DNA of 64,000 bases from Anaspis maculata (taxonomy: Eukaryota; Arthropoda; Insecta; Coleoptera; Scraptiidae). The number at the start of each line of letters is the position of its first letter. The first letter of the stretch is position 1. The notes beneath the pieces were generated by a model. The model had not been told where the DNA came from. It did not search any database and saw nothing but the letters and a program-made list of their open reading frames with translations. The translations under genes and the position numbers were made by a program. Below, in pieces: positions 22,760 through 34,335 of the stretch. The stretch is from NCBI GenBank assembly GCA_949128115.1, contig OX421963.1:35261979-35325978 (forward strand), in the 5' to 3' direction.

Positions 22760-23203
22760 AATCCAAAGTCTCGTTGTTTGTATAGACGCACCAGGTGGGA
22801 TTTCAAACCTCTTTTTTTCGTTATCTCTGTAGATATCTCAAATAGATAAAAGAAAATGTAAAATTGAAAGCCTCATTGCTTGAGACAAAAATCCTGGAGT
22901 CAGACCCCATAGGTGTTGGGTGAATGCTTGAAAAGAATGATAGCTAAATGTATGGCAGAGGTATCAGGTATGAATGTAATAGGAGTATGTTGTAAAAAAC
23001 AACTATGGTGAAGGACTAAAAGCAAAATAATCTACAGCATTTGTGAACGTAAATATATATGTATTAAAATAATGAAAAATCAGCAATTACAAAAAGACAT
23101 CGAATGAGTAGGTATCTACAATAATGAAATTATTGAACTATTACCACTTAGATAACTTGAAATAAAAAAAATTGACCTCTGGTTGCACCAAGCCTTCATA
23201 ATA
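22760..23203. other. No feature recognised
   Basis: AT-rich sequence without a convincing gene, tandem repeat or hairpin. Confidence 0.4.
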
Positions 23204-24756
23204 TACAGGGTCCTGCAACAGTGCGTCGGGCTTTTCTAGCGCCCTTACCTTGCAAAATAGAGAAAAAAATGTAATACATAAAATTATTAGTTTGAAAAGT
23301 TCTACCTTGTAAAATTATTTTCAACTATACAGGGTGTTCAATTTTTGCGCTATAACAAAAACAAAGATTTTTTTAAATAAAATGCCCCACTTTTGATTTC
23401 ATTTTCTTGTTCAACTTCTCAAGCTCTATTACAGGTGGATTTTTGTTTTTTCAATTTGTGGCAGTGCTACCAACTGAAAATTAAAAATTGAAATTTTTTA
23501 TCATCTCAAGGTTCACTTTGAAAAACCGTAGACGCCCCGTTTTTTGAGATTAAGGAACAAAATTTGGCATAACAGTATTCGAATAGAAGCTGAATAACTT
23601 CATGACAAAAAACTTGGGATTTACTTATACAGGGTGTGCAATTTTTTTTTTAACTTCGCATATTTCAACATGCCATATGTCATTTTTTTCGAATGGAATG
23701 CCCTATATTTTATCTCACCATTCGATAGCTTTTCTCCTCCTCTTTTATTTTTACTAGGGATACCCTACCCCTAAACTCCATAACTTCAGAGATAATCGAT
23801 AATTTTGATAAAAATTGTCGTTTATTTGGATTTTTTATGTTCTTAATAGGTCCTGATACAGAAAATCATGTGTAAAAATGAACGCACCTCTCAATTTGAT
23901 AGTTTGAAGGTTTTTGAAGTCGAGAAAACCACTTTACTAAGCTCAATTTGAATTTTTTTTTTTCCATCGGGCAACGAAATACTTTTTTAAGCATTTTCTT
24001 CAGATTGGAATTTAGCGCAGCTATTCAATGGAAAAAACTTATTCTCAGCATCAAACCAAGCAAAATGTGTCAATCAGACATTTGTTGATGATCACTATGG
24101 CCTGCCCGGCGTGAAAAATTTTAATAAATAGCACTTTTTATCAAAATTATTGATTATCTCGGAAATTATCAAATTTAGCGGTAGGGTACCTATCTCTGGT
24201 AAAAATGAAAGAGGAGAAAAAAGCTGTCGAATGGTTTAATAAAATAGGGGGCATTCCATTTGAAAAAAAATGACTAATGGCATTTTGAAATTTGCGAAGT
24301 TTGAAAAAAAATTCTGAACACCCGGTATCACTGATTCTGAAGTTTTTTGTCATGGAATTATTATTTACCTCCTATTCGACTATTGTTGTGCCAAATTCCA
24401 TTTCTTGATTGCAAAAAACGAGGCTCCTACAATTTTTCAAAACGAAGCTTGAAATTCCAAAAAAAAATTCAATTTTCAATTTTTAGTTGGTAGCACCGCC
24501 ACAAATCGAAAAAACAAAAATACGCTTATAATAGAGCTTGAAAAGCTAAACAAGAAAATGAAATCAAGTGGGGCATTTTATTCAAAAAATCTTTGTTTTT
24601 GTTTAGCGCAAAAATGGATCACCCTGTATAGTTGAAAATAATTTCACTGGTTAGAACTTTCCAAATCAATAATTTTATGTATGTATTACACCTTTGTCTC
24701 TATCTCGTAAGGGAAGGGCGCTAAGAAAGCCCGAAGCACTGTTGCAGGACCCTGTA
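23204..24756. mobile_element. 1.55-kb palindromic foldback element
   Basis: The left end TACAGGGTCCTGCAACAGTG pairs with CACTGTTGCAGGACCCTGTA at the right end, and symmetry continues through GCGCCCTTACC/GGAAGGGCGC and CTTTGTTTTTGTT/AACAAAAACAAAG to about 23830 and 24128, giving arms near 620 bases. Further TACAGGGTG copies begin internal modules at about 23331 and 23629, with matching CACCCTGTA or CACCCGGTA at about 24622 and 24320. The loop (about 23830-24128) is non-coding. Confidence 0.8.
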
Positions 24757-25989
24757 TTATCGATTTACCAACTGAACCATGGGCATTTCACTGTTGTTTG
24801 ATCAACAGCACTGCGAGTTTATATTTATTTGATGATCAAATTTATGAGCTTGGTGAATCCATGGTGTCCGCCCGCGTGGGTATGAATTTTTTCAGCAGCT
24901 TCAGGTCTGTCCTCTGGGACCAAGAGGTAACCACCTTACTCCGGAAATGGCTTAGCTCCTTGTTTCCCTCATAGTCCGGCGGAAAAAGACACGAATTGTG
25001 CACGTAGGAAAAAAAACTTTTTGTATTTTTTCCCTTGATCTACACCTAAAAGTAAGTCGATTCAGAAGCGGAGGCATTCTTGCGGGGTCATTAGTAACTG
25101 AGTACGGCCCTGTCAAAATTTGGAAGAATTTCTCAAAAATTTCCGGAAGTTTGTCCGATGGCTTCCGGTTATGTGGCGATTTCTATGTATTCGAAGATGA
25201 GAAATCCAACAAAACTGGCCCCGAAGAGATATTGCCCTTATTTTCGAAGATACAGGGTGAAACGTAAATTTCGACCCAACATTTTTGAGGTATTTCCGGA
25301 TTTTTTTCCGAAGCGATGGGGAGAGGGAAGGGCACCATTTCTATTTTATCTTAATTTTTGGTCTTTTTAGAACAAATCCAGACGGGTAGGCAATCGCGAG
25401 CAATGACTGGTGCTTCGGTATAGTTCCGCAAAAGCTTCTTGTAACTGTTAAGTCATGTCCATAATTTCAAATGATGGGGACGTTTCAGGTTTACATTTCA
25501 TGTCTTAATTAAAAGGAAATACGATTTGATTGAAGTCGGTGACATAGCGCGAATGTTTTCATTGATACAGGGTGGAACGTCTATGTTACGCGATATTTTA
25601 GAGTTATTTGATGATTTCTTTTACGTTACGATGCCTGCAGGAAAAGATTTCACTCTCATTCTGCTTTTCACCTTACACCTTGCATAAAACAATTTATATC
25701 TGAAGGCAACCTCAAAAGGTCCTTAGCAATACACTACAGCCCCGCGAAGCGTTCCTGCAACCCCTAAATTATTTTTGCATTCCGTAACCGAACGAGACGG
25801 CTTCAATGCGCACTTGCACGTTTTCGTAAACGAGAAATATCCTCGGAAATATCATTTCATTGATACCAAAGATATGAGACCCTTAGTTTCTCCAATACAG
25901 GGTGGATATGTAACGTGACTCGGTAGCCGAGAGATATTTTCAGATTTTTAGCTTACTTCTTCAAACGGGAAGGCGCTAAGGTAAATCAG

Positions 25990-26554
25990 GCATTTGAAAC
26001 TCTTGCCAACGCTCCAAGCGTGAATGACGTGGTAGAGATATTGCCAATCATTGAGAGATATGTCGTCCTTCTCTATGATAAATGCAATGAGCATAACGAA
26101 GTGAACGAGGCAATAAAAGACCTTTTCACGCGAAAAGGAAGGGAGATCGAAAATATACCCCCAACTAAAGATGCCCTCATGCTACACATCTTACGAGCAG
26201 CTTATCAAGCGGGGCATGTATGGAGCCAAAGCATAATGAAAAACGCCAAACTCCCTAATCCAACTGAATTTGGTATGCAGAAATCAACAGAAGACCCAAC
26301 TACTTGGAAGGTAAGAAAAATATAGATAGGTAATGCATGTATTAGCCAGTTACTTCTAGGAAAATACCTAATAACTAATTGCCCTTGTTTGTTCAAAGGT
26401 GAAATGGACTGTATTGCCAAGTGCAACCAAAGCATGCCGTGAAATCATATCTTGCAACTATAAAGCAGCCTGTGCCAAACGATGTGGATGTTTTAAGGCT
26501 GGTCTTCCTTGCACTAGTTTATGCAAATGTGGAGGATGTGTTATTGATGTTTGA
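25990..26554 (+). CDS. CXC (tesmin/TSO1-like) domain protein, two exons
   Basis: Exon A is 25990-26310 (after TAAATCAG|GCATTT, ending TGGAAG|GTAAGA) and exon B is 26399-26554 (after TTCAAAG|, stop TGA). They join in phase 0 to about 158 residues. Exon A has ERYVVLLYDKCNEHNEVNEA, IENIPPTKDALMLHILRAAY, QAGHVWSQS, a block common to a large uncharacterised protein family of insects and cnidarians. Exon B has ACREIISCNYKAACAKRCGC, FKAGLPCTSLCKCGGC, a cysteine-rich CXC/CRC DNA-binding motif. The N-terminus is missing; upstream exons would have to lie in or beyond the left TIR. A host TF gene copy and an element-encoded gene are both possible; its position inside long TIRs favours the latter. It is open throughout, so it may still be functional. 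Confidence 0.7.
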
Positions 26555-26559
26555 ATATC

Positions 26560-27360
26560 TATTTTCTGTGAAGCCTCTTGTCACACTGAGACAAGATCAG
26601 TGATGAAAACAAATATACTCGGGAGTATAGGTACTTACAAGTATGCCAGAAAACTATGTCGAAAAACGTTCTATTCCAAATTCCTGATTTAATCTTCGTC
26701 CAGTCAGATTGCTCCTTTTACCCCGTACGGGATTGATGACCGTGTGGAAACTTTTGTCCCAGATTTTTGGCACACTTGCAAGTATACTTGTTTTAATTAT
26801 TGATATAATGTCCCAGTTGAATGATTTAAAATATCATGATTTCAACGAGGATTTCAATGATATAGGTATGATTTGAAAGATCGTGTGACACAGGCTTGTG
26901 ATGGATTTGTACTCAAGGAGACATCCATAATTGCGAATTTATTTAAAAAACTGCTAGAAATGTATATTCCTTTACAAATGGTTTTCTTCTCCAAATGTCT
27001 CCCTACCTACTTTTGAGGATGTAGACAACCCAATGAAATGGCTTGATGTTGATAGGGGTTGAAAACCGGTTTCTAGCCTGCATCAGAACTGACTCGAAAA
27101 ATGCATGTGCAATATAAAAAAAAAAAATAATTGTGAAGGGAGGTTGTTTTCTCCAACTAACCAGCTACTCCAGCTAGAAGGAATATTTGTATAAAAAATA
27201 CAACACCAACATAAGGTATCTGTTATAGTCGCGGTTCTAATTTCCAAGGGTAGTTCGCGATTACACAGAGCTCTTCCCCCTAAGATTAACCTCATAAGAA
27301 TCAAAGAAGTTTGTATAAGTGGGAGTGGGCGGGTAAAGGTATGATTTCCTGCATGCAATA
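26560..27360. other. Element interior with no further gene
   Basis: Between the CXC stop codon and the repeat at 27370 nothing coding is convincing. A poly-A stretch at about 27116 follows GCAATATAAAAAAAAAAA. Open frames on the minus strand cross the GACG-repeat and are low complexity. Confidence 0.4.
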
Positions 27361-27369
27361 GGAACACGA

Positions 27370-27610
27370 TTTTTCTTGTTTTGGGTCCCGAGACCCGAGG
27401 CCATGAGCTACCGATTGAAGTTGAAATTTTCCGCATCCTTTCCATTCGTCTTGGACTAGATGCTGTGAAGGACGGAGAGCAGATGGATGGACAGACGGAC
27501 GGACAGATAGACGAACGGACGGACGGACGGACAAACGGACAGATGAACGGACGGATAGACAAACGGATAAAGCAAGAACATAAGCGCCTTCCCGTTTGAA
27601 GAAGTAAGCT
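27370..27610 (+). repeat. Dispersed repeat with GACG microsatellite, copy
   Basis: TTCTTGTTTTGGGTCCCGAG, AGGCCATGAGCTACCGATTG, TTGGACTAGATGCTGTGAAG, an (GGAC/AGAC)n tract at about 27485-27560, then AAAGCAAGAACATAAGCGCC TTCCCGTTTGAAG. The same block order occurs at 6560-6850. It adjoins, and its last part overlaps, the inner end of the right TIR. Confidence 0.65.
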
Positions 27611-28684
27611 AAAAATCTGAAAATATCTCTCGACTACCGAGTCACGTTACATATCCACCCTGTATTGGAGAAACTAAGGGTCTCGTATCTTTGGTATCAA
27701 TGAAATGATATTTCCGAGGATATTTCTCGTTTACGAAAACGTGCAAGTGCGCATTGAAGCCGTCTCGTTGAGACCGGTTACGGAATGCAAAAATAATTTA
27801 GGGGTTGCAGGAAGGCTTCGCGGGGCTGTAGTGTATTGCCAAGGACCTTTTGAGGTTGCCTCAAAGGTGAAAAGCAGAATGAGAGTGAAATCTTTTCCTG
27901 CAGGCATCGTAACGTAGAAGAAATCATCAAATAACTCTAAAATATCGCGTAACATAGACGTTCCACCCTGTATCAATGAAAACATTCGCGCTTTGTCACC
28001 GACTTCAATCAAATCGTATTTCCTTCCAATTAAGACATGAAATGTAGACCTGAAACGTCCCCATCATTTGAAATTATGGACATGACTTAACAGTTACAAG
28101 AAGCTTTTGCGGAACTATACCGAAGCACCAGTCATTGCTCGCGATTGCCTACCCGTCTGGATTTGTTCTAAAAAGACCAAAAATTAAGATAAAATAGAAA
28201 TGGTGCCCTTCCCTCTCCCCATCGCTTCGGAAAAAAATCCGGAAACACCTCAAAAATGTTGGGTCGAAATTTACGTTTCACCCTGTATCTTCGAAAATAA
28301 GGGCAACATCTCTAAGGGGCCAACTTTGTTGGATTTCTCATTTTCGAATACATAGAAATCGCTACATAACCGAAAGCCATCGGACAAACTTTCGGAAATT
28401 TTTGAGAAATTCTTCCAAATTTTGACAGGGCCGTACTCAGTTACTAATGACCCCGCAAGAATGCCTCCGCTTCTGAATCGACTTACTATTAGGTGTAGAT
28501 CAAGGAAAAAAATACAAAAAGTTTTTTTTCCTACGTGCACAATTCGTGTCTTTTTCCGCCGGACTATCAAAACCTGGAGGCTAGCAGGCATCCATTGCAA
28601 AAAGTGTCTCTCCTTAGGGGCTGAAAAATATACATGAGTAGATAAATCCAAAGCCTTTCAATTATTTGATTTGAGTAATTATAT

Positions 28685-28838
28685 TACACTGGTCCAATAA
28701 TTCGACCCATCACCATTTCGTGACCGCGACTTTGTCGGCCGATATCTTTTGAACAAGTTGATGGATTTAAAAAATCTTATCCACCAAGTAGTGGCCGCAA
28801 AATGGTGGAAAGATGTGTCGAGTTATTGGAGCAGTGTA
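28685..28838. mobile_element. 154-bp foldback MITE
   Basis: TACACTGGTCCAATAATTCG (from 28685) pairs with CGAGTTATTGGAGCAGTGTA (ending 28838), followed inward by ACCATTTCGTGACCGC-like against GTGGCCGCAAAATGGT. No transposase. A target duplication is not clear in this AT-rich context. Confidence 0.75.
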
Positions 28839-28839
28839 T

Positions 28840-29854
28840 TTGGTAGTAATAGCAGCCGGCGAAGCCTTTCTTGCAGGTCAAAATTCTTTTGAAAACAACA
28901 AAATTATGTAGGTACCCGAAAAGGTATCTATAAGAGACAGTGACGATGTTCACAATTAGGTATTTGCCTGTCACCCTACCTGATGGCCATCTTAGCCTGA
29001 AGGGACCATCTTCTGTCTTGGTCCTGGATGCAAGAGAAAGTAGGTACGATGTGGCGACGACTTGCTCACCCTTTGAGTGAGCCTGATATGATTATCACAA
29101 GGGTCTTTGACAAGGATATTAACCAGTTCTGGAAGAAACCCAGCCTCAAGTCCCAAGGCAGGAAACATATCCTCCCCCGAAATGACTGTTGTGTTTCCCC
29201 GGAGCCACTAAAAAATACACCTTTAAATCATCTACCTGCATAAATTTAAATTAAATCCGATTTTACTCCAAACTCTATTTGTTTTACCTACCTTTATGTT
29301 TATAAACTGGCATCATTATATGGGACACATGGACAGCAAATCAAACAATAATAAAGCAACAAACGCGACACTGCGACGTTGCCTAGCGCTTTTGGAGGGT
29401 GAGAGGGGTGCTTGTAGGAAGGGGAATGCATTTTTTCAAGTTTTTGACATTTCCGTCAAACTAGGTGGCCATGTTGCCATGTTTATTCAACCTGTCGCTC
29501 TTGTGACCTGTCGCGCTTGAATTTGTCGCGCTAACTGCCCGTAATCATTTTACCCAAAACACAGTGACAGTACTACAGAGTTAACACCAAGGTAGAGAAA
29601 CCAAGTATGGCCCTTGTACTTTTTTACATAACTTACAGCAAAATTGCCATGACATAAAATAAAATGAAAAGCTTGAGCTTTTGCAGTATGAAACTTTTAT
29701 TTTTGGCAAGAACGGTGTTAATGTCAATTTTGATTTGAAGTAGATTTGGCAACTTCACTTATTTTTTATGTCTGTGACCGTGGCGTCCCTTCCCTTCATG
29801 TGCGTTGTGCGTCCTTTGTTTGCGAAACCTGTTGTCTTTGTCTGTTTTTCCAAT
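28840..29854 (+). promoter_or_regulatory. Region upstream of TMX1
   Basis: No repeat or other gene was recognised. Just upstream of the TMX1 start, 29735-29854 is GC-richer than its surroundings and presumably holds the 5' UTR and promoter, but no TATA box or initiator can be assigned with confidence. A longer in-frame start exists at 29768, but the downstream ATG at 29855 gives a clean signal peptide. Confidence 0.3.
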
Positions 29855-32800
29855 ATGGCGCGCGGCCAAGTGACGTGTTTGATTATTTTTGTTGTATTTT
29901 GTGGATTTTTGAGTGCGAGCGGCCACGATGGAGTCATTATCCTCAACGAGGAAAACTGGATGGATATGCTGCAAAATGAATGGATGGTAGAATTGTAAGT
30001 GGACCTCTAGAATTTGTCGAAATTCCCCAATCATGACAGACCGACTCGACCACGATGCTAACAAAAGCCCTTTTGACCTCAAGCTAAATCACTTGCGCCC
30101 CATTTTCAGTTGCATTTTACGTATTTCGTGTCAATTTACCGATAGCCAGTCGTTTAATGCCGATTTCGAGCGTGCATTTCGAAGTACGACTTCTAAATTG
30201 CGGAACGCCGGCATCAAATATTGTCTGATATTTCGAACGTTTTACGAGCTTGTCTCGGTAAACTTTCGAAAATTGGGCCACTGTTAGGCCCACTATGCAT
30301 AAAATGAATAGGTATGCACGTAAATATTTGCATGTTGATCTTGTTGAAATTTGCATGACGTCATTACTTTGCATTGTTGACTTTTAATGTCAAACGATAC
30401 TAATTTGTGCATTAAAAATAAATTATGAGCAATATATTGCAAAATGATTATGCCTTTGGTGATTAGCGCCGGTGCCATTGCCATAGGCGTCTCCAGCGTG
30501 GGGATTTAGGGGGCATTGAACTGATAAATAATTATTGCACATGGTGGATTGCCGATGTCAAGGTTGGCTGCGCTGCACCTCAAGGCCGCCCGGGATTCCG
30601 TCAAGCACAATTTAATTTTTACCACCTCTGCAATTTTTTTTTAGCGAATTCTAATTCTAATCCCTTATGTGTTTTTTGCAGTTACGCTCCCTGGTGTCCG
30701 GCCTGCAAAGCTCTGCAAGATACATGGAAGCAGTTTGGGAAATGGGGGGTCGACATGGGCATCAAAGTCGGCCAGGTGGACGTCACAACATCTCCAGGAC
30801 TCAGTGGCCGTTTCATGGTGACAGCTCTTCCAACTATCTTCCAGTATGAATTTGATTTTTCTAACCAGTAACCTTCTTCAAAAATTGATCCACACCTGAT
30901 TCCACCTACAGAAATTACCAAGGAATAAGCTTATTACTCATAGATGAGATTACATTGTTTTTGTAATCCATTCTGCTAGTGCTAAACTTCATGGTTTCCA
31001 AGATAATGGCTAGTTTTCTTGAAAATGATTCTTTCTTTTTTCTTTGTATTTAACGCACTTTCCGCAAAGGGAATGGCGCCTTTAGTTGCACTTTGTCTAT
31101 TGCTCTGTCTCTCTGACCGTCTGTCCGTCCGTCACAGGAACTGCTCCTCAAAAAAAAACATGAAAAGATCTATTGACCTGGGTCCTGATCCCTACCAGAG
31201 GAAGCAATCTATCGCTTGGATTGAAGTTGAAAAATTCTTGCCCAAATAAGGATAAACAACCCAACCACCACAATAACAAATTTGTTTTGGTCGCACGCAC
31301 GTACAAAACAAACGCGCGGTCTTGCCGGAAAATACTTAGCTGAATTTCACACGCCCGCGGCACTTGAAATTTAGGATATGCGGACAAGTAACGAGTGATC
31401 GAATAAATTTCTAAAGTCACCTATGATTCCTGAAAATCTGGCCGAAAAACGTGGCTACCAAGGAGACCGAGGCCTACTTTGAGGAGAAATTTATTCGATC
31501 ACTCTACTTGATTTTGTAGCAATACATGGGATAACCATTTTTAAACTATCGCAGTAAATACGGGCGAAGAAAAAAACTGCATGGATGCTCCGCATTTTTT
31601 TATTCTGAACTCTTCTTTTAGACACTATTCTGAGTGGTTTATGATTTTGTTCGACAAAATTTGATAGATGGACCGCCAGTTCCACAAAAAAGATGATCAG
31701 CGATCAAGGCTGATTGCAGATTAACTGAACATTTTTCTGCTGAATGCTAGGTGATTACTAGGAAAAAAATGCCTGAAATCTGTACTAGACCCATCATCTT
31801 TCCATTATTGAGGGATAAACCAGCATTTCCCTTGATCAGTCAGCTACAAATTGACAAACAAAAATCGCAAATCAACTAATCTCGAATTATCTGTTTTGTG
31901 GAACCCACGGTCAGTTGATGTAACCAAACCCTTCTTTTACTTTCCCGACCCCCCCACCAACATGGCAGGGGAAGTATTGTAATCGTGCAGAAAAAAGTTT
32001 TGAGATTTCACCGGATATGTCCGTTTTGAGGTCCCCCAGGACGATTAAGACCATTTTCAGAATGATGTCTGTCTGTGTGTGTGTGTCGAACCGTTGACCG
32101 GATCGACTTGAAATTTGGTATGCAGACATGGTTATTGGTTTTTCTCTGGAAAGAGCCCATTAGTTTTTGGCTGTCATCTGTCAAAAGGAAGTGTCACTGT
32201 CAACAAAAATAAAGATATATCTCACGGAACTTGACTTGCAATATGTCATTTGAAAGCCTCTGAAAAACTCTATTCAGAACAGTTTATGGTATTGCCCTAT
32301 CTGTCATCTGTCAAATAATAAAAAATGTCAAAGTTCAAAACTTTACCAGTTAATTATTCAAAATCTATCCGATGGCGATGAATTGGAACCAGATTCTCCA
32401 GTCGGGCGTAATGAATTTTCAAAATTTCTCCTGGCCGTTGCCACCTGAGAGGGGCTCTCGCCGGTGTTTTGACCAGAACGACTCGCTTTTGTAGCAGGAC
32501 TCCACTCAAAAATTCATTCCTGCTCGGGGATCGACTTTTTTTGCAAAATTCCAACTGATTTCGAAAGTAGATTGGGTTGGGCGTCGTGTAGGCCTATTTT
32601 CAAAACCTACACGGTTCCAGTTTTCCGACGGTAATTTTTTCAAAATGAAATTTGCACATTCTTGAATTTGAAAAAAAACGCAGTGCACGAAATATTAATT
32701 TTAAATGCAGACATGCTGCGAATGAAAGTTGGAGAGAAGGTTGAGCTAATTTTTGGAGGAAATTTTTTTTGTAATATAACCTACGGTTGCCGAGTTTTCC

Positions 32801-34250
32801 TTTCTGGAAAAACTGCAAATTTTCCAACTTTTTATTCCGTGGACCTATTTTACCATTTTTTTTAAACAAGAGGTGACTGGTTCTTGAACATTTTTCAACA
32901 ATTTTTTCAAATTTCACGGGAATTTTCCGGTCGAAAATAGTTTTCTCCAAATTATTTTCAATCCTTTTTTGTAATTACAACTTCTCACCCAAATGGACGT
33001 TTCGAACAAAAATTTACATGGGTTCCTGGATACTAGTCGGAAAAGTTTTGGGGTGACACAACCGATTTCTTATAATTGTTCTCATTCACAAGAATTCTAC
33101 TTATAGTCCAGACATTTTAGGTTCTAATCCGGAAATAAGTCCCATAAAGCTGAATTTCTGTATGGTGAGGTAACTAGCTTTATGGAAATTATTTCTGGGG
33201 TAAAACCTAAAATGAACGGAACCTGGACGTAAAATGGTAATCCCGAAGAAGTTGTAGTGGCCCTTTCACGCTTTCATGCATTATTTTTGGAAAATCTTGT
33301 AGGAAATGGAAATACCTACTGGCCTAATTAAAGTGTTGAAAAAATTCACATTTTTGGAAATGAACTTTTTCTCATTTGCACAAACACTGACTGTGTTTTC
33401 ATCAAACTTGAGTGAAACTCTACAAATGTTACATTTTCAGCATTCTAACTGCTTTTTTAATCCCATCCCATTGGAAATGGCTTTGTTAGCTTGCTTTATC
33501 TCAGCTCAATTTCAGTGTTGTCGATGGCCAGTTCCGTCAGTACAAGGGCTCCCGTGATAAGGAATCTTTCATGTCATTTGTGGTAGAAAAGAAGTGGCAG
33601 CAAGTGGAGCCAGTGCCGTATTGGAAATCGCCAGATTCTTTACAAATGACGATAGTCTCCACATTTTTCAAGCTCTCACAGACATTGCGGGTAAGACTTC
33701 TTTAAACCTTTACCTTGAAGAAGTGACCTCCCTCAACAAATTACATTTTCAGTTGGTCCACACCAAGTTGATGGACGATTTTGGTCTTCCAACCTGGGGT
33801 TCCTACTTGATCTTTGCATTGGCAACCATCATCATGGGCGCTTTGCTAGGCTTGGTAAGATTTAGAAAACTACTAATTTTCATACAAGTATCAGAATCAG
33901 ATTGACAACCATCAACTCAGGATAAACTAGTGCATGCCATACATAAACCCCAAAAAGTTGATTTCAACTTTATGAAAAAAGTCCTAGCGTTATTTTGAAT
34001 TGCCTGAACTTCCCAGGTTCTGGTGTGCCTGATTGATGTCATCTATCCACCAAAGCAAATAGTCGTCGTCACCAAAGATCCAAGGAAGAAATCAAAAGGT
34101 TCTGATGATGAACTTGGCGACGAAGACATCAAGGACGACCTCTTGGACGACGCCGTCGACTCACAGGAAGAGGAAAAAAGTGCGACCACAAACAAAAGCA
34201 ATCCCAGTAGTCCCAATGCAAGGAAACGTAAGCCCCGAAGAGCTGATTAA
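29855..34250 (+). CDS. TMX1: Thioredoxin-related transmembrane protein 1, five exons
   Basis: Exons are 29855-29994, 30682-30843, 33516-33690, 33753-33854 and 34017-34250, all with GT/AG limits and consistent phase, giving 270 aa (human TMX1 is 280). Residues 1-23 are a signal peptide (MARGQVTCLIIFVVFCGF...). The thioredoxin domain has VEFYAPWCPACKAL with C52-P-A-C55, the CPAC site specific to TMX1, and the cis-proline loop TALPTIF at P97. A single membrane span lies at about residues 176-199, followed by a cytosolic tail rich in acid residues (DDELGDEDIKDD) and ending in RKRKPRRAD. Family knowledge: an ER-membrane disulfide isomerase acting on membrane-bound clients. The 2.7-kb intron holds old repeats. 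Alternative upstream start at 29768. Confidence 0.95.
31019..31250 (-). repeat. Dispersed GACG repeat fragment, inverted
   Basis: TAACGCACTTTCCGCAAAGG GAATGGCGCC, CTTTGTCTATTGCTCTGTC, GACCGTCTGTCCGTCCGTC and TTGAAGTTGAAAAATTC are reverse-orientation equivalents of the blocks at 6560-6850, with a shorter tetranucleotide tract. Lies in the first large intron of TMX1. Confidence 0.55.
31395..31504. mobile_element. 110-bp foldback MITE
   Basis: GAGTGATCGAATAAATTTCT (from about 31392) pairs with AGAAATTTATTCGATCACTC (ending about 31504), plus CTAAAG/CTTTGAG. The loop CACCTATGATTCCTGAAAAT is shared with 15908-16010. Intronic in TMX1. Confidence 0.8.
31505..33515 (+). other. Remainder of TMX1 intron with old repeats
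   Basis: About 32040-32130 has a TCTGTCTGTGTGTGTGTGTC tract followed by CGACTTGAAATTTGGTATGC, a form common in insect repeats. About 32995-33055 (TTCCTGGATACTAGTCGGAA AAGTTTTGGGGTGACACAA) recurs inverted at about 35655-35720 and 38355-38400 in the cyclase introns. No gene is seen. Confidence 0.45.
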
Positions 34251-34329
34251 CAAAGAGTTCTGTTATAGGACACTACCGTACTACGAAAACACGCCGGCGG
34301 TGAAAGTGTGGTGAGAAGCGAACTAACAA

Positions 34330-34335
34330 AATAAA
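34330..34335 (+). terminator. TMX1 polyadenylation signal
   Basis: AATAAA 80 bases after the TMX1 stop codon, in an AT-rich stretch; a second AATAAA lies at 34419-34424. Either would end the TMX1 transcript before the convergent cyclase coding sequence begins at 34720. Confidence 0.6.

Larger units (their letters stand above)
24971..28567. mobile_element. 3.6-kb element with about 1-kb TIRs carrying a CXC gene
   Basis: TAGTCCGGCGGAAAAAGACA (from 24972) pairs with TGTCTTTTTCCGCCGGACTA (ending 28566). The symmetry runs inward to about 25976 and 27584 (CAAACGGGAAGGCGCT against AGCGCCTTCCCGTTTG), so each arm is about 1 kb. TCA flanks both ends (24969-24971 and 28567-28569), a candidate 3-bp target duplication, although one base could belong to the TIR. 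The arms carry TACAGGGTG at about 25252, 25565 and 25898 with mates at 28279, 27967 and 27655. The central 1.6 kb holds a CXC-domain gene and no recognisable transposase. The superfamily is not assigned. Confidence 0.8.

Noticed and set aside
24998..28651. Matching open frames (HVGKKTFCIF..., GSLVTEYGPVKIW) in both arms
   Set aside because: They are mirror images produced by the terminal inverted repeats, lack starts or splice context, and one arm would have to be antisense to the other.
29028..29243. 71-codon frame upstream of TMX1
   Set aside because: No homologue recognised and no splice or promoter context. Length is within chance expectation.
29768..29854. Upstream in-frame methionine for TMX1
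   Set aside because: It would place about 29 residues before the signal peptide and destroy its N-terminal position. The ATG at 29855 matches the usual TMX1 start.
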